A stretch of DNA of 64,000 nt from Membranipora membranacea (lineage: Eukaryota > Bryozoa > Gymnolaemata > Cheilostomatida > Membraniporidae), in NCBI GenBank assembly GCA_914767715.1, contig OU612068.1:29080001-29144000 (forward strand). Direction: 5' to 3'. Position numbers and translations under genes: made by a program. Positions 35,207 to 46,500 of this stretch are shown here, piece by piece; position 1 is the stretch's first letter; every line of letters begins with the position of its first letter. The notes under the pieces were generated by a model. The model was not told where the DNA came from, ran no database searches, and saw only the letters and a list, made by a program, of their open reading frames with translations.

Positions 35207-37416
35207 CTATTTACCTCTGAGCTTATAGAATATTAAAGCTATGATTACACTAATACCTGCTGCTGCTCCTATAATCAGAACTGACTTTCTACTGTCTGAT
35301 TTATGTCTGAGAGGCAAATTAGTTCTCAACATACACTCCTACAAATATAGCATGTACACCATGTATACAGGGGAGGGGGAGCAAAGATGCTGCTTTCATG
35401 TGATTTCATGTACAATTAAATATGAACGTTTCTACAGCTATCACTTTTTGAAATTGATAAAAAAACATTCCCAACAATTTTTCAAGTCATCATCATTATA
35501 TGCATAATTATTACAATCATCAAGGATTAAGGCAGTGAGTTAAGGACATTCCAGTGACAGAATGTTGTACACGTATTTGTCTTCTTATTCTCAGAGAGAG
35601 GATAACCGATCACAACAAAACTTGCCAAACTTTACTGACTTTTAATATGTATAGTATAGTAATTCATCAAGAGTGATATATAACCAAAATTTTGAATGGG
35701 GTTATTTAACCAAGGAGTTAAAGTCTTTGACTCCTTGATTTAAAACACAGACAATTATTATGTTACAATCTGCTTACCCAGCCTCCCTGACAGATATCAT
35801 CATGATGCATACAGACTACATCGAGCGCTTCCAGAGAGTCGTCTAGTATTCTATCTAATAGAACTGTGTCTGCACTAGAGCTTAAACACCATCTACAGGC
35901 TCCAACTACACAATATATACAAATACAACTATACAATCTGTTATCACAGCTATGTATTAAAATATATTTGCTGTTTGACATTACAATACATACGGTGATA
36001 GATATCCTACTCATCTAAAAATAGCAATCATTTCTTATATGAATGGAAGGCGAGGGTAAACAGCTCCAAACCTGACTGGATGTTTATTGTGGTGGAACCA
36101 CTGATATGAATACATATATATTTATATATATCAGTTGGTGGAACCATATTATGATATTGTGTGCACTTCTATGATGAATGATATTTACCGGTGTGATGCA
36201 TCAGTTGGAAAACTTTTGTTGAGAAGGATTCGTACTTTGAGATGTGATTCAGGACCAGACAATGAAAACCGTTACATCCATCGGGCTTTTTCCTCCTTGG
36301 ACATCGACATTTCTAAAAAAAAAATCAGCTATGTAAATAAGCAAAGAGAAATCACCAGCAATCTAACAAATGAAAACATATAACTGTGAGAAAATACAGA
36401 GCAGAGAATTATCACCTGATTGAGGTAGATGGCTAATGGAGAGTCATGTCCACAGTGGCTCATGGTTAGATGATGAACAGACCTACATAGTTTCTCCCAT
36501 CTCAATAATAGAAATCCTCGTGATGTGCTGAAAGTAAAACATACATAGTTTCTTTTCGTGTTATCGTTAGCGTGATATTATATCACGTTTACTGTACACC
36601 AGATAGAATCAAATTTGATAAGTCAAGATACAAATTGAGGAAAAGTCGATAGTCGCAGCTTTCTGCTTACCATAATAAATTCTTGTAAATAGAGGAATGT
36701 TTAGGGATTTCTATCCCAGCGCTCTTGAGCTCCGTGAATACGATAAAATTAAGGATCTCTTGGGCTTGATTCATTACTACACTGTGTGTGCTTTCGCCTA
36801 TAAAACAAAGAGGGTAGGATTCGTACACAACAAGGTAACTGTGTAACTCTGATTTGAGGTGAGCCTCGCAATAAAAGATTATTCAGGCAACAAAACCACA
36901 TAGAGCATCAAAAATTAACTCAGATTTAACTACTATCGTATCAATAAGATACACACATCTTAAGATCCCTGGGAGAGAACTAAGTTTATATACACTCCCA
37001 CAGTGGGGGAAAATAAATAGAGCTCACCCTCTATATGATTTATATAGAGCTCACCCTCTACATGATTTATATAGAGCTCACCCTCTACATGATTTATATA
37101 GAGCTCACCCTCTACATGAATTATATAGAGCTCACCCTCTACATGATTTATATAGAGCTCACCCTCTACATGATTTATATAGAGCTCACCCTCTACATGA
37201 TTTATATAGAGCTCACCCTCTACATGATTTATATAGAGCTCACCCTCTACATGATTTATATAGAGCACACCCTCTACATGATTTATATAGAGCTCACCCT
37301 CTACATGATTTATATTGATGCCGGGAGGAGGGTGTATGTCTACCTTCAAGCTCACTGACGCTGTTCGTGTTCTAAAATTGCTAGCGATACCAGCAGACCC
37401 CGTCAGAGCCATCTCC
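35207..37416 (-). CDS. Unrecognised cysteine-rich protein, partial, probably membrane-anchored
   Basis: A minus-strand gene traced through phase-consistent exons: 37416-37298, 36797-36671, 36527-36416, 36312-36189 and 35905-35778, each with good GT-AG sites. A probable last exon at 35306-35207 encodes a C-terminal hydrophobic segment (SVLIIGAAAGISVIIALIFY) followed by KLRGK and a stop. That exon needs a different incoming phase, so a short exon between them is missing from my model. The 5' end is not found. The protein is Cys-rich: CTSRGF, KLCRSVHHLTMSHCGHD, KCRCPRRKKPDGCNGFHC, GACRWCL, VVCMHHDDIC. This suggests a disulphide-rich ectodomain plus one membrane helix. I do not recognise the family. 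The first traced exon abuts the 27-base minisatellite that duplicates its donor. Confidence 0.65.
37020..37316. repeat. 27-base minisatellite (11 units), each unit carrying a 5' splice site
   Basis: Eleven near-identical 27-base units. On the minus strand each is in frame with the adjoining exon and would read I-N-H-V-E-G-E-L-Y. Each unit contains GAGG|GTGAGC, a good donor (one unit, second from the exon, has GTGTGC). The unit nearest the exon body supplies the donor at 37,297/37,298, which gives the phase needed by the next exon at 36,797. Because the period is a multiple of 3 and no unit contains a stop, every donor copy is phase-compatible. Confidence 0.9.
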
Positions 37417-40298
37417 CTGTAACATAGATACAAATTAACAGAACACTGACGCAATAGTTACAAGACTGTCATGACTAAATGAATGTAGACAAGTCCCAAG
37501 GTCAACAGGAATGTAGGCTGGAAGTAATGTCTAAAATCCTGGAATGAGTGAATGATTCCTAACCCTGCTATAATATCAGCGTGTCTGAAATCTCTGTCAG
37601 AAATGTTTGAAACCCGCTGACTTCACTATTTAAATTTTAGTTAAAGTAGTGAGCAAGGTTCTGACTAGAGGATATACAACTGAAGTAAGTAATTATATTA
37701 CTTGATTAGTAAATTATTCTATCTATGAGGGATAATCATCCTCTCCCAGGTAAGAGCCAACCCTATTGACCAAGCAATGGGCCACCAAGCACCAGCCAAG
37801 GAAGGACTGGGGGTTTATAATTTGAAGGTAATAATTAACATAGATAATTAATATATATATATATATATAGGATATATGTATTTATATATAATTTATGTAT
37901 TATTTGTATTCAGTACATGGCATTGATAATTGATTTGATTGACCATCATGCCCACTCACTTAGCCTATCATGTGTTGCTACTACTAGTTGTGAATAACAA
38001 ACAACCAACTCATGCCTGAGGCATTCTGACCATGTTACAAGGGCAGTGAGGAAGCTTGTTTGCACAGACAGCTTATCCTCACATATGTCATATAACACAT
38101 TTACACATTTTTCTCCCTTTCTTATTGGTAAAGAAACCCTTATTACTTATTCTGACCTACCCTGCAGTCTCATATTTTCTTTCATTTGAATACGGCTATC
38201 CTCCTAAGCCCCCTCTATTTCTAGTTGACCTTGATAATCTCAGGCGTGTTTCCGGTCAAAGTTTTTATTAAAAGGTGAAAGTTAGAGCATGAAACAGTCT
38301 GGGTTTGGGAAAAACATTGAATCTTAGTTTGTTTTATTAATAGCCCAAAGTGTGTCGAGTTTTTTTACTCCATCACTTGATAAAGTGTTGGGGCAGTGAA
38401 ACCCACTGATGAATGCCTCCAAATGATGCCAATGCACAGGTATTTATTGTGACTCTACTCTTGTTTCCATTTAAAAATGATAATATATGTTAATAATAAT
38501 TAAAATTCATGACAGGTGGATAAATTTAGAGTACATTCATGTCAATGGGTAACTGCTGCTCCTTGTTCATATTCCCTAGTCTATGAATATTGTTATATAA
38601 AGTGGCATGCATTGAAGACTGTAGTCTATATGTATAGGGGAGGGAAATCATTGCCTGACAGAGATGCTGTTGTAGTGTTGATTTATAGGCATACAATGAC
38701 TGATCAGCTATCTTTAGCATGGACCAAATCACCAAATGCAGCTACCTAGCTAGTATTGTTAATCATAGGATCACTTTCTATGTTGAGTTCATCTCTCACT
38801 AGTCGGTGATTGATGCTTGTGCTTTTCATTATTCTGTTGTGTTGAATTCTCGACTGTGTTTTACTGTTTGTGATCTAGTTGGACTATTATGCAGTCAATT
38901 AGATGCTCATGAGATTTTTCTCTCCTGGTGCTAGGCCTTTCTTGCTAAAATTTCCCAGAGTTGTTGCCAATTTATGGTTATAGAGGTTTATGGTGAGCTG
39001 ACAGAATCCAGAACTCAAGAAGATCTACTCCCATCGCTGTTTCTATCACCTTTCGCCCGTATCGCTTAGATTCATTCAGCTATGTTGTCCAATCTTTCCC
39101 GGTCTCAGTGTTGAAGTCTCTAGCAGTGTAATGAGATAGCAATGGTTGATCACTGTCCTAACCACCGTTTTCACTTCCTGGGGTAGAGTTGATGGGTAGG
39201 TGTTGATTGTGATGTCTACTGTAGTTAGTTCTTGTTTGTTTTTAATGGTATATTCTGTTTAAAAATGAAAGGTTCTCCTCTACTGCTGTTGCTGTTTCTG
39301 CCTGTGACTTGTTCCCATTTCAGTTGTTGATGGTGTTATTCACTGTTCCATTTAAAGACTACGTATCAACCACATCATTTCTTAGATAGACAGTTGTAAT
39401 GCAAGATTGAACAGTGAAAACTTTTATGCTCTTCTATGTCAAGATTATGGAAGGTGTTAGTAATCTTCTTATTCTAAAATTCTTATTCCAAATCTAAACT
39501 ATAAAGAATTGCAGGTTATAGGGATTGTACAGTACTGTACATATAGTCAACTCCATACCAAACATTTTAATTTTACTTGATCAGGAGGGGGACACTTTCT
39601 AATCATATTTATGAATATATATATCACAAAAACCTCTCATACTTGCATCAGCGCTTGCTGCTTGTCTGTAAAGTGCTCTGGTGGCTGCATAGTCTTCAAT
39701 GCTGCTCTTTCCTCAGAGACATGTATTCCTGGTATCTATTCATAATGTTATCTTCTGTGATGTGCGATTTCTTTGTTTGTCAGCTGCAATATAGCCTTGA
39801 TCCCAGAAAGTTGTCTCCTGATCTTGGTGTTTGTGTCTACGTGGTTTACATGCCCTGCATAGCCAGTTTTTCTCACTGGTCTGAGTCCTCCTCCATGTTG
39901 ATTCCCTCACAGCTAATATGATGCCGTATGTCCCATTAATCACAGTACTCTATAGCCTGTTTTAAGTTGTCTCATTATAACAGACTCCATAGATATTCAG
40001 AGTTGTGCTGATTTTAGTTGTCATATCTCACAGTTATCTGAGTTATATAAACTCGAACTTCGTTGGTGGTTTTAAAATCTTTTCAAGTGATATAGGCTTC
40101 TTTCTGTGAAAAAATCTGTGGCTGCCAAACCTCACATTCCAGAAGTTTTCCATCAAAACATGAAACAATACTACATTATTATGTAGCCCTAGCTAGATAA
40201 TTGTTAGATAGTTGGTCAACGATCATTGAAAGCCTTGGTAATTAATATATTATAAATAAGTAGTGTCCTGTTTTCTATCGTTGTCGCTTGTCTAACAG
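37417..40298. other. Intergenic or first-intron region upstream of pygopus
   Basis: This contains an (AT)n tract at 37,849-37,869, LINE debris (separate entry) and presumably the missing 5' exons of both pygopus (+) and the cysteine-rich gene (-). A possible short coding exon, ATG 37,777 to a donor at 37,828, has the wrong phase for direct joining to the first pygopus exon seen. No other gene is supported. Confidence 0.4.
38900..39930 (-). pseudogene. Decayed LINE remnant, endonuclease-like part recognisable
   Basis: The minus strand near 39,020-39,130 reads RDFNTETGKDW, then LNESKRYGRKV. This resembles the GDFNAxxG...GxxxxNENG block of RTE-type endonucleases. Neighbouring sequence up to 39,930 (minus, for example KNWLCRACKPRRHKHQDQ) may belong to the same element. 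Frameshifts and stops are frequent. The boundaries are approximate. Confidence 0.4.
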
Positions 40299-42458
40299 GG
40301 ATGGTTTTGAACCAGGTGTAGACACATCACTAGGAGGAGATAATCCTCACACTCCAGCATCAGAACCAGCTAGAAGTCAGCCTCCAAGTCCTCAGAAAAA
40401 GAAGAGAAAGGTATCCAGAAGTCAAAGTATCTCAGCATTGGTAAGGACTGCCTAATTTCTTATCTCATTACTAGACTCAGCTATTGTGGTGTGAGAGGTC
40501 AAGAGAGCCCTTGAGAGCTTAACTCATAAGAAACCACTAATATGTTTAAATAGAAAGTGGGTATATTGTGTTTGTGTGCCCTAAAAACAAACTATTACTC
40601 AACTGATATTCACGACTGGTACAGAACTATTAATTTTCAAAGGAAATAGACATTGCATACCTCTGTTACCATTTCATACTGATATTTACGTTAATATCCT
40701 TTATGTCACTTTGTACCTGTAGCCAAAAACGAATATTTCCAGCGGATTTTTTCCACCTCCTAACGTCTACGCCTCCCCACACGACCCGATGGTTGCTCCT
40801 CATCCCTATGACGATCCGATGCATGTACCAGGAATGCCCATGTCTGGCCAGCTTATGCACATGGTTGGATCACCTATGGGTAACCCAGGTTAGACCCCAT
40901 CACGTTTATCTTGCTATTTTGTACTATTATTCATACAGGTAATTGTACATCTGTTCTGAAGTATTATTTTTCCCAAATAAACTTCCACATTATGGCGAGC
41001 ATTTAATATTATTATGCATGATTGTTGTCTGATACAATATTATTATTATGCATGATTATAAATATGATACAATATTATCATATTTATAAACATATTGGTG
41101 TTGTCCCTGATAACCCAACTTCATTTAAATTACTTACATGTAAGCATTCTATTGAGGTCAGCATAACCAAACCGTTCTCTCCTTATCCATATACTCAGTC
41201 ACTCATAGATTTAAATTTCTCCACGTAACTGTAGGTCATCCGATGATGCACCCAGGTGGGCCACCACACGGTGCCCCGATGCACCCCCATATGCAGACTG
41301 GACCCTCAGTACCGATGCACATGCATGGTCACCCAGGTAATGGAGGTCCTCCACCTCCTCACCACATGATGTCGGCAGCGTCTCACGCTAATCGTTATAT
41401 GAGACAAGGTTCAGCTCCTGCTCCTTCTATGCCTCCTCATCCTCATATGCATCCACAGTCTCCTCATATGCACTCTCCTGCAGGTTAGTACAGTATCATA
41501 AACTCCAACAATCTATACATGCTATACAATCTATATATGCTCTAATACTATGTATTGTATCTCTTGAGTTAATACAACACAGCTACAGAGGCAGAGCCTT
41601 CTCGGTTTGAGTGAAGGTCATGATAATATACTGAGCGATTACCAGCTGTCTAACTTGTCTGTGTGTGTGATAGGATTGATGGTGCTGTTTAGGACTTTCT
41701 CCTGTGTCACAATTGGGTCTTCTTGACTGTGACACATCAGCGCTAAAAAGCCAACAAGGCTAAAATGTTCAGTGTGGTACTGTGGAAAAATACTTCAGTT
41801 GTGACCAAATCCAAAATTGAAACAAAAACAAAAAACACTCTTTAAACTTCTCTTTTTAGCTTTTATATTTGTAACATGTGTGGAGTTGTCCTGACAAAAT
41901 TAATAAATATGACTTACTGAGCTCTTAATATTGTCTCACTTGCCAATCAATTCACGAGAGGAATGAGATCCCATTTTGATGCTTTATGGATATTCCTTAG
42001 TCAGTACAGCCAACCTGTCGTCGCCTACTTCCCTAGTTTCTTGTCCTTTTAATAAAATCTCATCACCTGTTCCTAATAATAACACATACATGTATATTGT
42101 AGGTATGAATGCGCCGCCCATGAGTAGTCACATGGGTCACCCTGGGGTACAGCCATACTCTCCTGGTATGTCTACAATGTCTGCAGGTAGAGTTTACCCC
42201 ACAGATCAGCCTATGATATTTAATCAGTCTAATCCACACGCCCCTCCTATCTACCCATGTGGCAGCTGTCATAAAGAAGTCAGCGACAGTGACCAGGCCA
42301 TTCTATGTGAGAGCGGGTGTAACTTTTGGTTTCACCGACAATGCACAGGCTTAACTGAGCAGGCTTTTCAGCTTCTTACCAAGGAAGTGTACGCTGAGTG
42401 GGTGTGTGATCAATGTCTACGTAAGAAAAATATACCTCTCATTAAACTCAAACCATAA
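40299..42458 (+). CDS. pygo: Pygopus (Wnt/beta-catenin co-activator), 5' exon(s) missing
   Basis: Exons 40299-40440, 40723-40888, 41235-41483, 42103-42458 (TAA) are in phase and give 303 residues. The first begins mid-codon and has no Met, so at least one 5' exon is missing. It encodes SPQKKKRKVSRSQ, and the next exon ends this block with PHPYDD. Together they match the pygopus N-terminal homology domain (SPxKKKRK...NPFDD), which carries a nuclear-localisation-type sequence. The middle is Pro/Met/His-rich (PPHHMM, HPHMHP). The C-terminus is a PHD finger: YPCGSCHKEVSDSDQAILCE, FHRQCTG, VCDQC give Cys4-His-Cys3. In animals it binds methylated histone H3K4 and links BCL9/beta-catenin to chromatin. 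It is convergent with the TTLL gene. Confidence 0.93.
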
Positions 42459-43550
42459 GCTCATAATCTCCTTACATAGAGGGAACCCAGCATTGTGAGC
42501 GCTCTCTGGTATGGAGTGAGACAACTCTAAAATGTTGTAAATATGAATGTACATTTAATATTAAATTGTAAAAATCTCCTGTTGAGGTTATAGTAGTATA
42601 ATGGAGTAAATAAGATGTCATACTCAGTTTACAAATCTATGTTAGTCCGAGTTTATATTTGTATCTAGTCTTCTATGAATCTATTTATAATAAATTTTGG
42701 ATTTTTATGCTTTATATTATCATGTTTTATAGTAGAGAATTTGCATTATTGTAGTATACACGGTTGTTTCTAAACTAAAGGATACCAAAAAAGGAGATTT
42801 TTGAGCATGTCTGATGATGAATTTGACAACTTGTCACATAATAAATTTACATATATGAAACTCTGAATATTTATTTTGTTGTTGTGTGACATGACATGTC
42901 TGGCTTTCACCTTGTCCCCCCACATTTATTTCAAAGCAGATACATGAATAGCGTGTCATTGCTGTAGGGACTGCACACTATCACTAAACATATCCACAAC
43001 GGGGACAACTGTGAGCGTTTCTTGAAATACCATCTTTATTCAAAATCGGTCAAAAAATAGTTGTGTGAAGTCAGAATACACATTAAATGTATTGTATTGT
43101 CATACGTAGATAGATCCACACTGTTGGGACGGATTGTCAAACCGTCAACAAAAAATCACCTCAAAAATAGCGGAAAGCAAAAATTCTGTGCCTATGATAT
43201 TTTACATAAATATTTATAATATTTAGAGACGGCAAATTGAGCATTTCATGTAAACTAAGATACTGTAGGACGGATTTCAATGAAGAGATAATTAGGGTCA
43301 AAACAAGTCATTAAGTCAAAATGATGTGGTGAGAGAGAATACAGCTATTTAAATACTGTCAGCATGGATTCTCTGCTATAGCATCACCATACAAGATAAA
43401 TCTCAGCTCTATTTTACAGCAAGTTTACCATGGACGGACAGACAGCCAATGATGATTCGTAAAGCTCAACTGATCATAGATTTTGGCACAGAAGATCAAG
43501 ATCTACTAATACTAGCTACCTTCATACTACATCGTATGGGTTCAATAGTA
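42459..43550. other. Convergent 3' intergenic region between pygopus and TTLL
   Basis: This AT-rich stretch contains the 3' untranslated regions of two facing genes. AATAAA at 42,689-42,694 (+), 231 bases after the pygopus stop, and AATAAA on the minus strand at 43,040-43,035, about 510 bases after the TTLL stop, are candidate polyadenylation signals. No further gene is visible. Confidence 0.55.
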
Positions 43551-46500
43551 TTAGCTGTACACTAATGCATTGGGCCCACTTTCTAGAGTCTTTAATTTGA
43601 CAGTTCTTCGGGTGGGATGGCGAGCACCCCTCAGGGCATTCTCGAGTGAGGCTAGTTTACGGCTAGGAGGGAGATCAGGTCTCTGTAGGACTGGCGCTGG
43701 AGCTGATATAACAGAGAGGTGTTGAGTATTAGCAGGCTGTACTTTACTGGTTACATATGATTGATATGAATGATTGGTCAGTCCAAATGAGCTTATATCT
43801 CCACCCATTGATGGTTGTGTGATCGACACAGCCTTGCGAGCACCTAAAAAGATATAACAGTAACCGTTGACCAAGGAGCTTATGATTTCTGTTGACAGAG
43901 AGAGAGCACAATCTACAATAAGGTGCAGGACAAAATCTCAAAGAACGTCTAATAATTTATATATATGGTAGATAGAAAGCTCACTGGACTGATCAAAACA
44001 TGTAAGCTTGACAGCACATAGCCACTATTCACTGGCGCAGCGTGTGTGCATCTACAAATCTAACATGTCAATCTCTGAGCCCCTAGCCTTACATTATATC
44101 TCACAAAGCCCGTGCAAAACCTGCTGACGAAAAATTAGTAGTCAACATTGGAAATTTAAGTTAACTGTTCACTACTAGCAAATCTAACAACATAATAACA
44201 GTAAGGTGACAATAATAAAAGGCCCCAGTTTAGTAACATTTGCAATCACCTCTCTTCTTTATCAATGGTATGATGAGGTTAGGAACCTCACGAACTGTAA
44301 ATTAATAAATAAAAATATATATAAGTAGATGTGACAAAATCATAATGTCCTGATCAGTAGCTCTAACATTGAAGTCTCATGCTTCTATCTTCTAACTAAC
44401 TGACTGCCTGACTTAGGTAGATCAGGAGTGGACAACTCTGCTCATTGAGTGTGAGATGCTACGCCCTAAATGCCCACATCTTTAGTGATCACCCTGTTTT
44501 CTTCTTTGTCAATTTTCATCAATTTGTGAGGGCGGTTGAAAAAATTAATTTCACACTTAAAGGATAAAATATTTCCACTCGCATCACACAACTGATCTAC
44601 ATGCATTACCTGGTCTACCAAGGAAAACTTTAGCATATGAGAACTGATCTGAAACCATGTAATGGTCAGTTGGTTAACTGGACAAATCTCCTGAGCCTAA
44701 TAGAAACTAATTTGATTCTGGGCTGTTACCAATGTGAATCTTTGTTTGAATTTGCTTGCATTATGAGTCGCTCCCATCCTACTGGTAGGATGTCAGCTGG
44801 AGGGGGAGCAACTCACAACACAAATAAATTGGAACAATCTTGAGCAAGTGCATACGACATGAGACCTGCAGTAACACAGCTCCGTTAGTATATATACATA
44901 TCATGATAACAATGTTCAGGGTGTAAATGTGGAATCAACAATATAATAGAAAATATCATCACACCTGTGCCTGTGCCACCACTCAGTGTTCGGGGATTGT
45001 AGTAATGGGCCGGTGGTGCAGAAACAGCATCACTTATAGCGTTTCTCATTAAACTCTTTCTATCAGCATCAACATCCACACCATGCTTACGTGAGTTTGA
45101 ATATTTTCCTCCGACCATCGGTCTCTGCATCAGGTTTGTTCCATTCTACAATTCAGAACACATATTTATATGTGAGACTTGATACAATTATAATATCTAT
45201 CGACTACACTTGTCATTTACACTGAATAGTCCCGACATTACTTGACACAATTATCCCACAGCGAATGAGTGGGCTCTGCTTACATACAGCTGGAAATGCC
45301 CATCAGTTTTTAGTGTCTGAGAGCTCCAAGTGTTCTTAAATTATATCGCAATGTTCTCATTATTACTGTTGATTGTAGTTCAGAGCAGTTATAAATTTGA
45401 GTGTGTCGTATAGCAGCGGACAAGTTTAGTGCAGAAGCAAACATTGTTAAACACATCATCATCTTATGGTGCAGCCGTGATGTACACAAACCTGTGTTGG
45501 TGACAGAAAAGCCTGTTTAGCTTGACGTTGAGTGGTTGTGACAAATGTGCTATGTTTGGACGAGGTTGGGTTGGACAAGGATATGAGTGATTGTGCACTT
45601 CCGTAGTCACTTGTAGCACCCTGTACTACTTGCTGCACAGATGGGTCTAACTCCTAAAAATTAACACCAGAACATCAACAAAGATTGGGTGCTTGCTGGA
45701 GGCTAAGACGATACATTTGCTATAAAATACACAAAACATCTAAAAACAGTGCAGCTCCAAAAATAGAGGGACTCTAATCTTATTCACTGTATATACATAG
45801 TGCCTAATGTGTGAGAATGATTAGGAAATGTAGGATGTATGACACACTAAGAAAATAAAAATGAGAGGTCTGGTAAAATGGACTAAAGAATTGTCTAAAG
45901 AGCTAGGACTAAAGAGCTCAGTCTTATGTGCTCAGACCTAATAGCTCAGTCTAATGATCGCAGACTTAAGAGCTTAGACTATGAAGCTCAGACATAAGAT
46001 TTCAGTCTAAAGAGTTCAGGTGAGGTCATATAGTAATGAAGAGGATCAAGAAACAGATTTTACCAGAATAGATGAGGTATATCTGAGAGTAGCCTGCAGA
46101 CGGCTGATTCTTTTGCTGACTCGCTTGCCGTTATTGTTGTTGTTACTATTATTGTTTGAGGATGGAAACTCCATTGAGAAGGTGAGGTTAGGTAGGCTCA
46201 CAGAGGTCAGGTCGAAGGTGGATACTGAGTTAATACGCCGGTTGAATTGAGAGAGCATGCTGATAGCCGGATCACGTGCGTGAGTTTTGGACTATATCAA
46301 GCATACCAGGTATTATAAAATCATAGGCAGAAATCTGAGGAGATATACAGGTGATGATATATAGGGAGAGGGAGAGAAGGAAGGGAGGTATACAGTAGGG
46401 TGGTGAACTTAGAGGGATACATGAAGCTTATGCTAGAATACGGTTGTGACATACTGATAGGACAAGGTCAATCTCAAATTACATTTTTTCAATTTAATTA

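Noticed and set aside
37035-37358. Plus-strand frame of 107 codons with a nonapeptide repeat
   Set aside because: It is the opposite strand of the 27-base minisatellite. Only the minus frame connects in phase to splice sites.
37777-37827. First coding exon of pygopus (ATG followed by 17 codons and a GT)
   Set aside because: It ends in phase 0, while the next exon seen needs two leading bases, so direct joining gives a stop.
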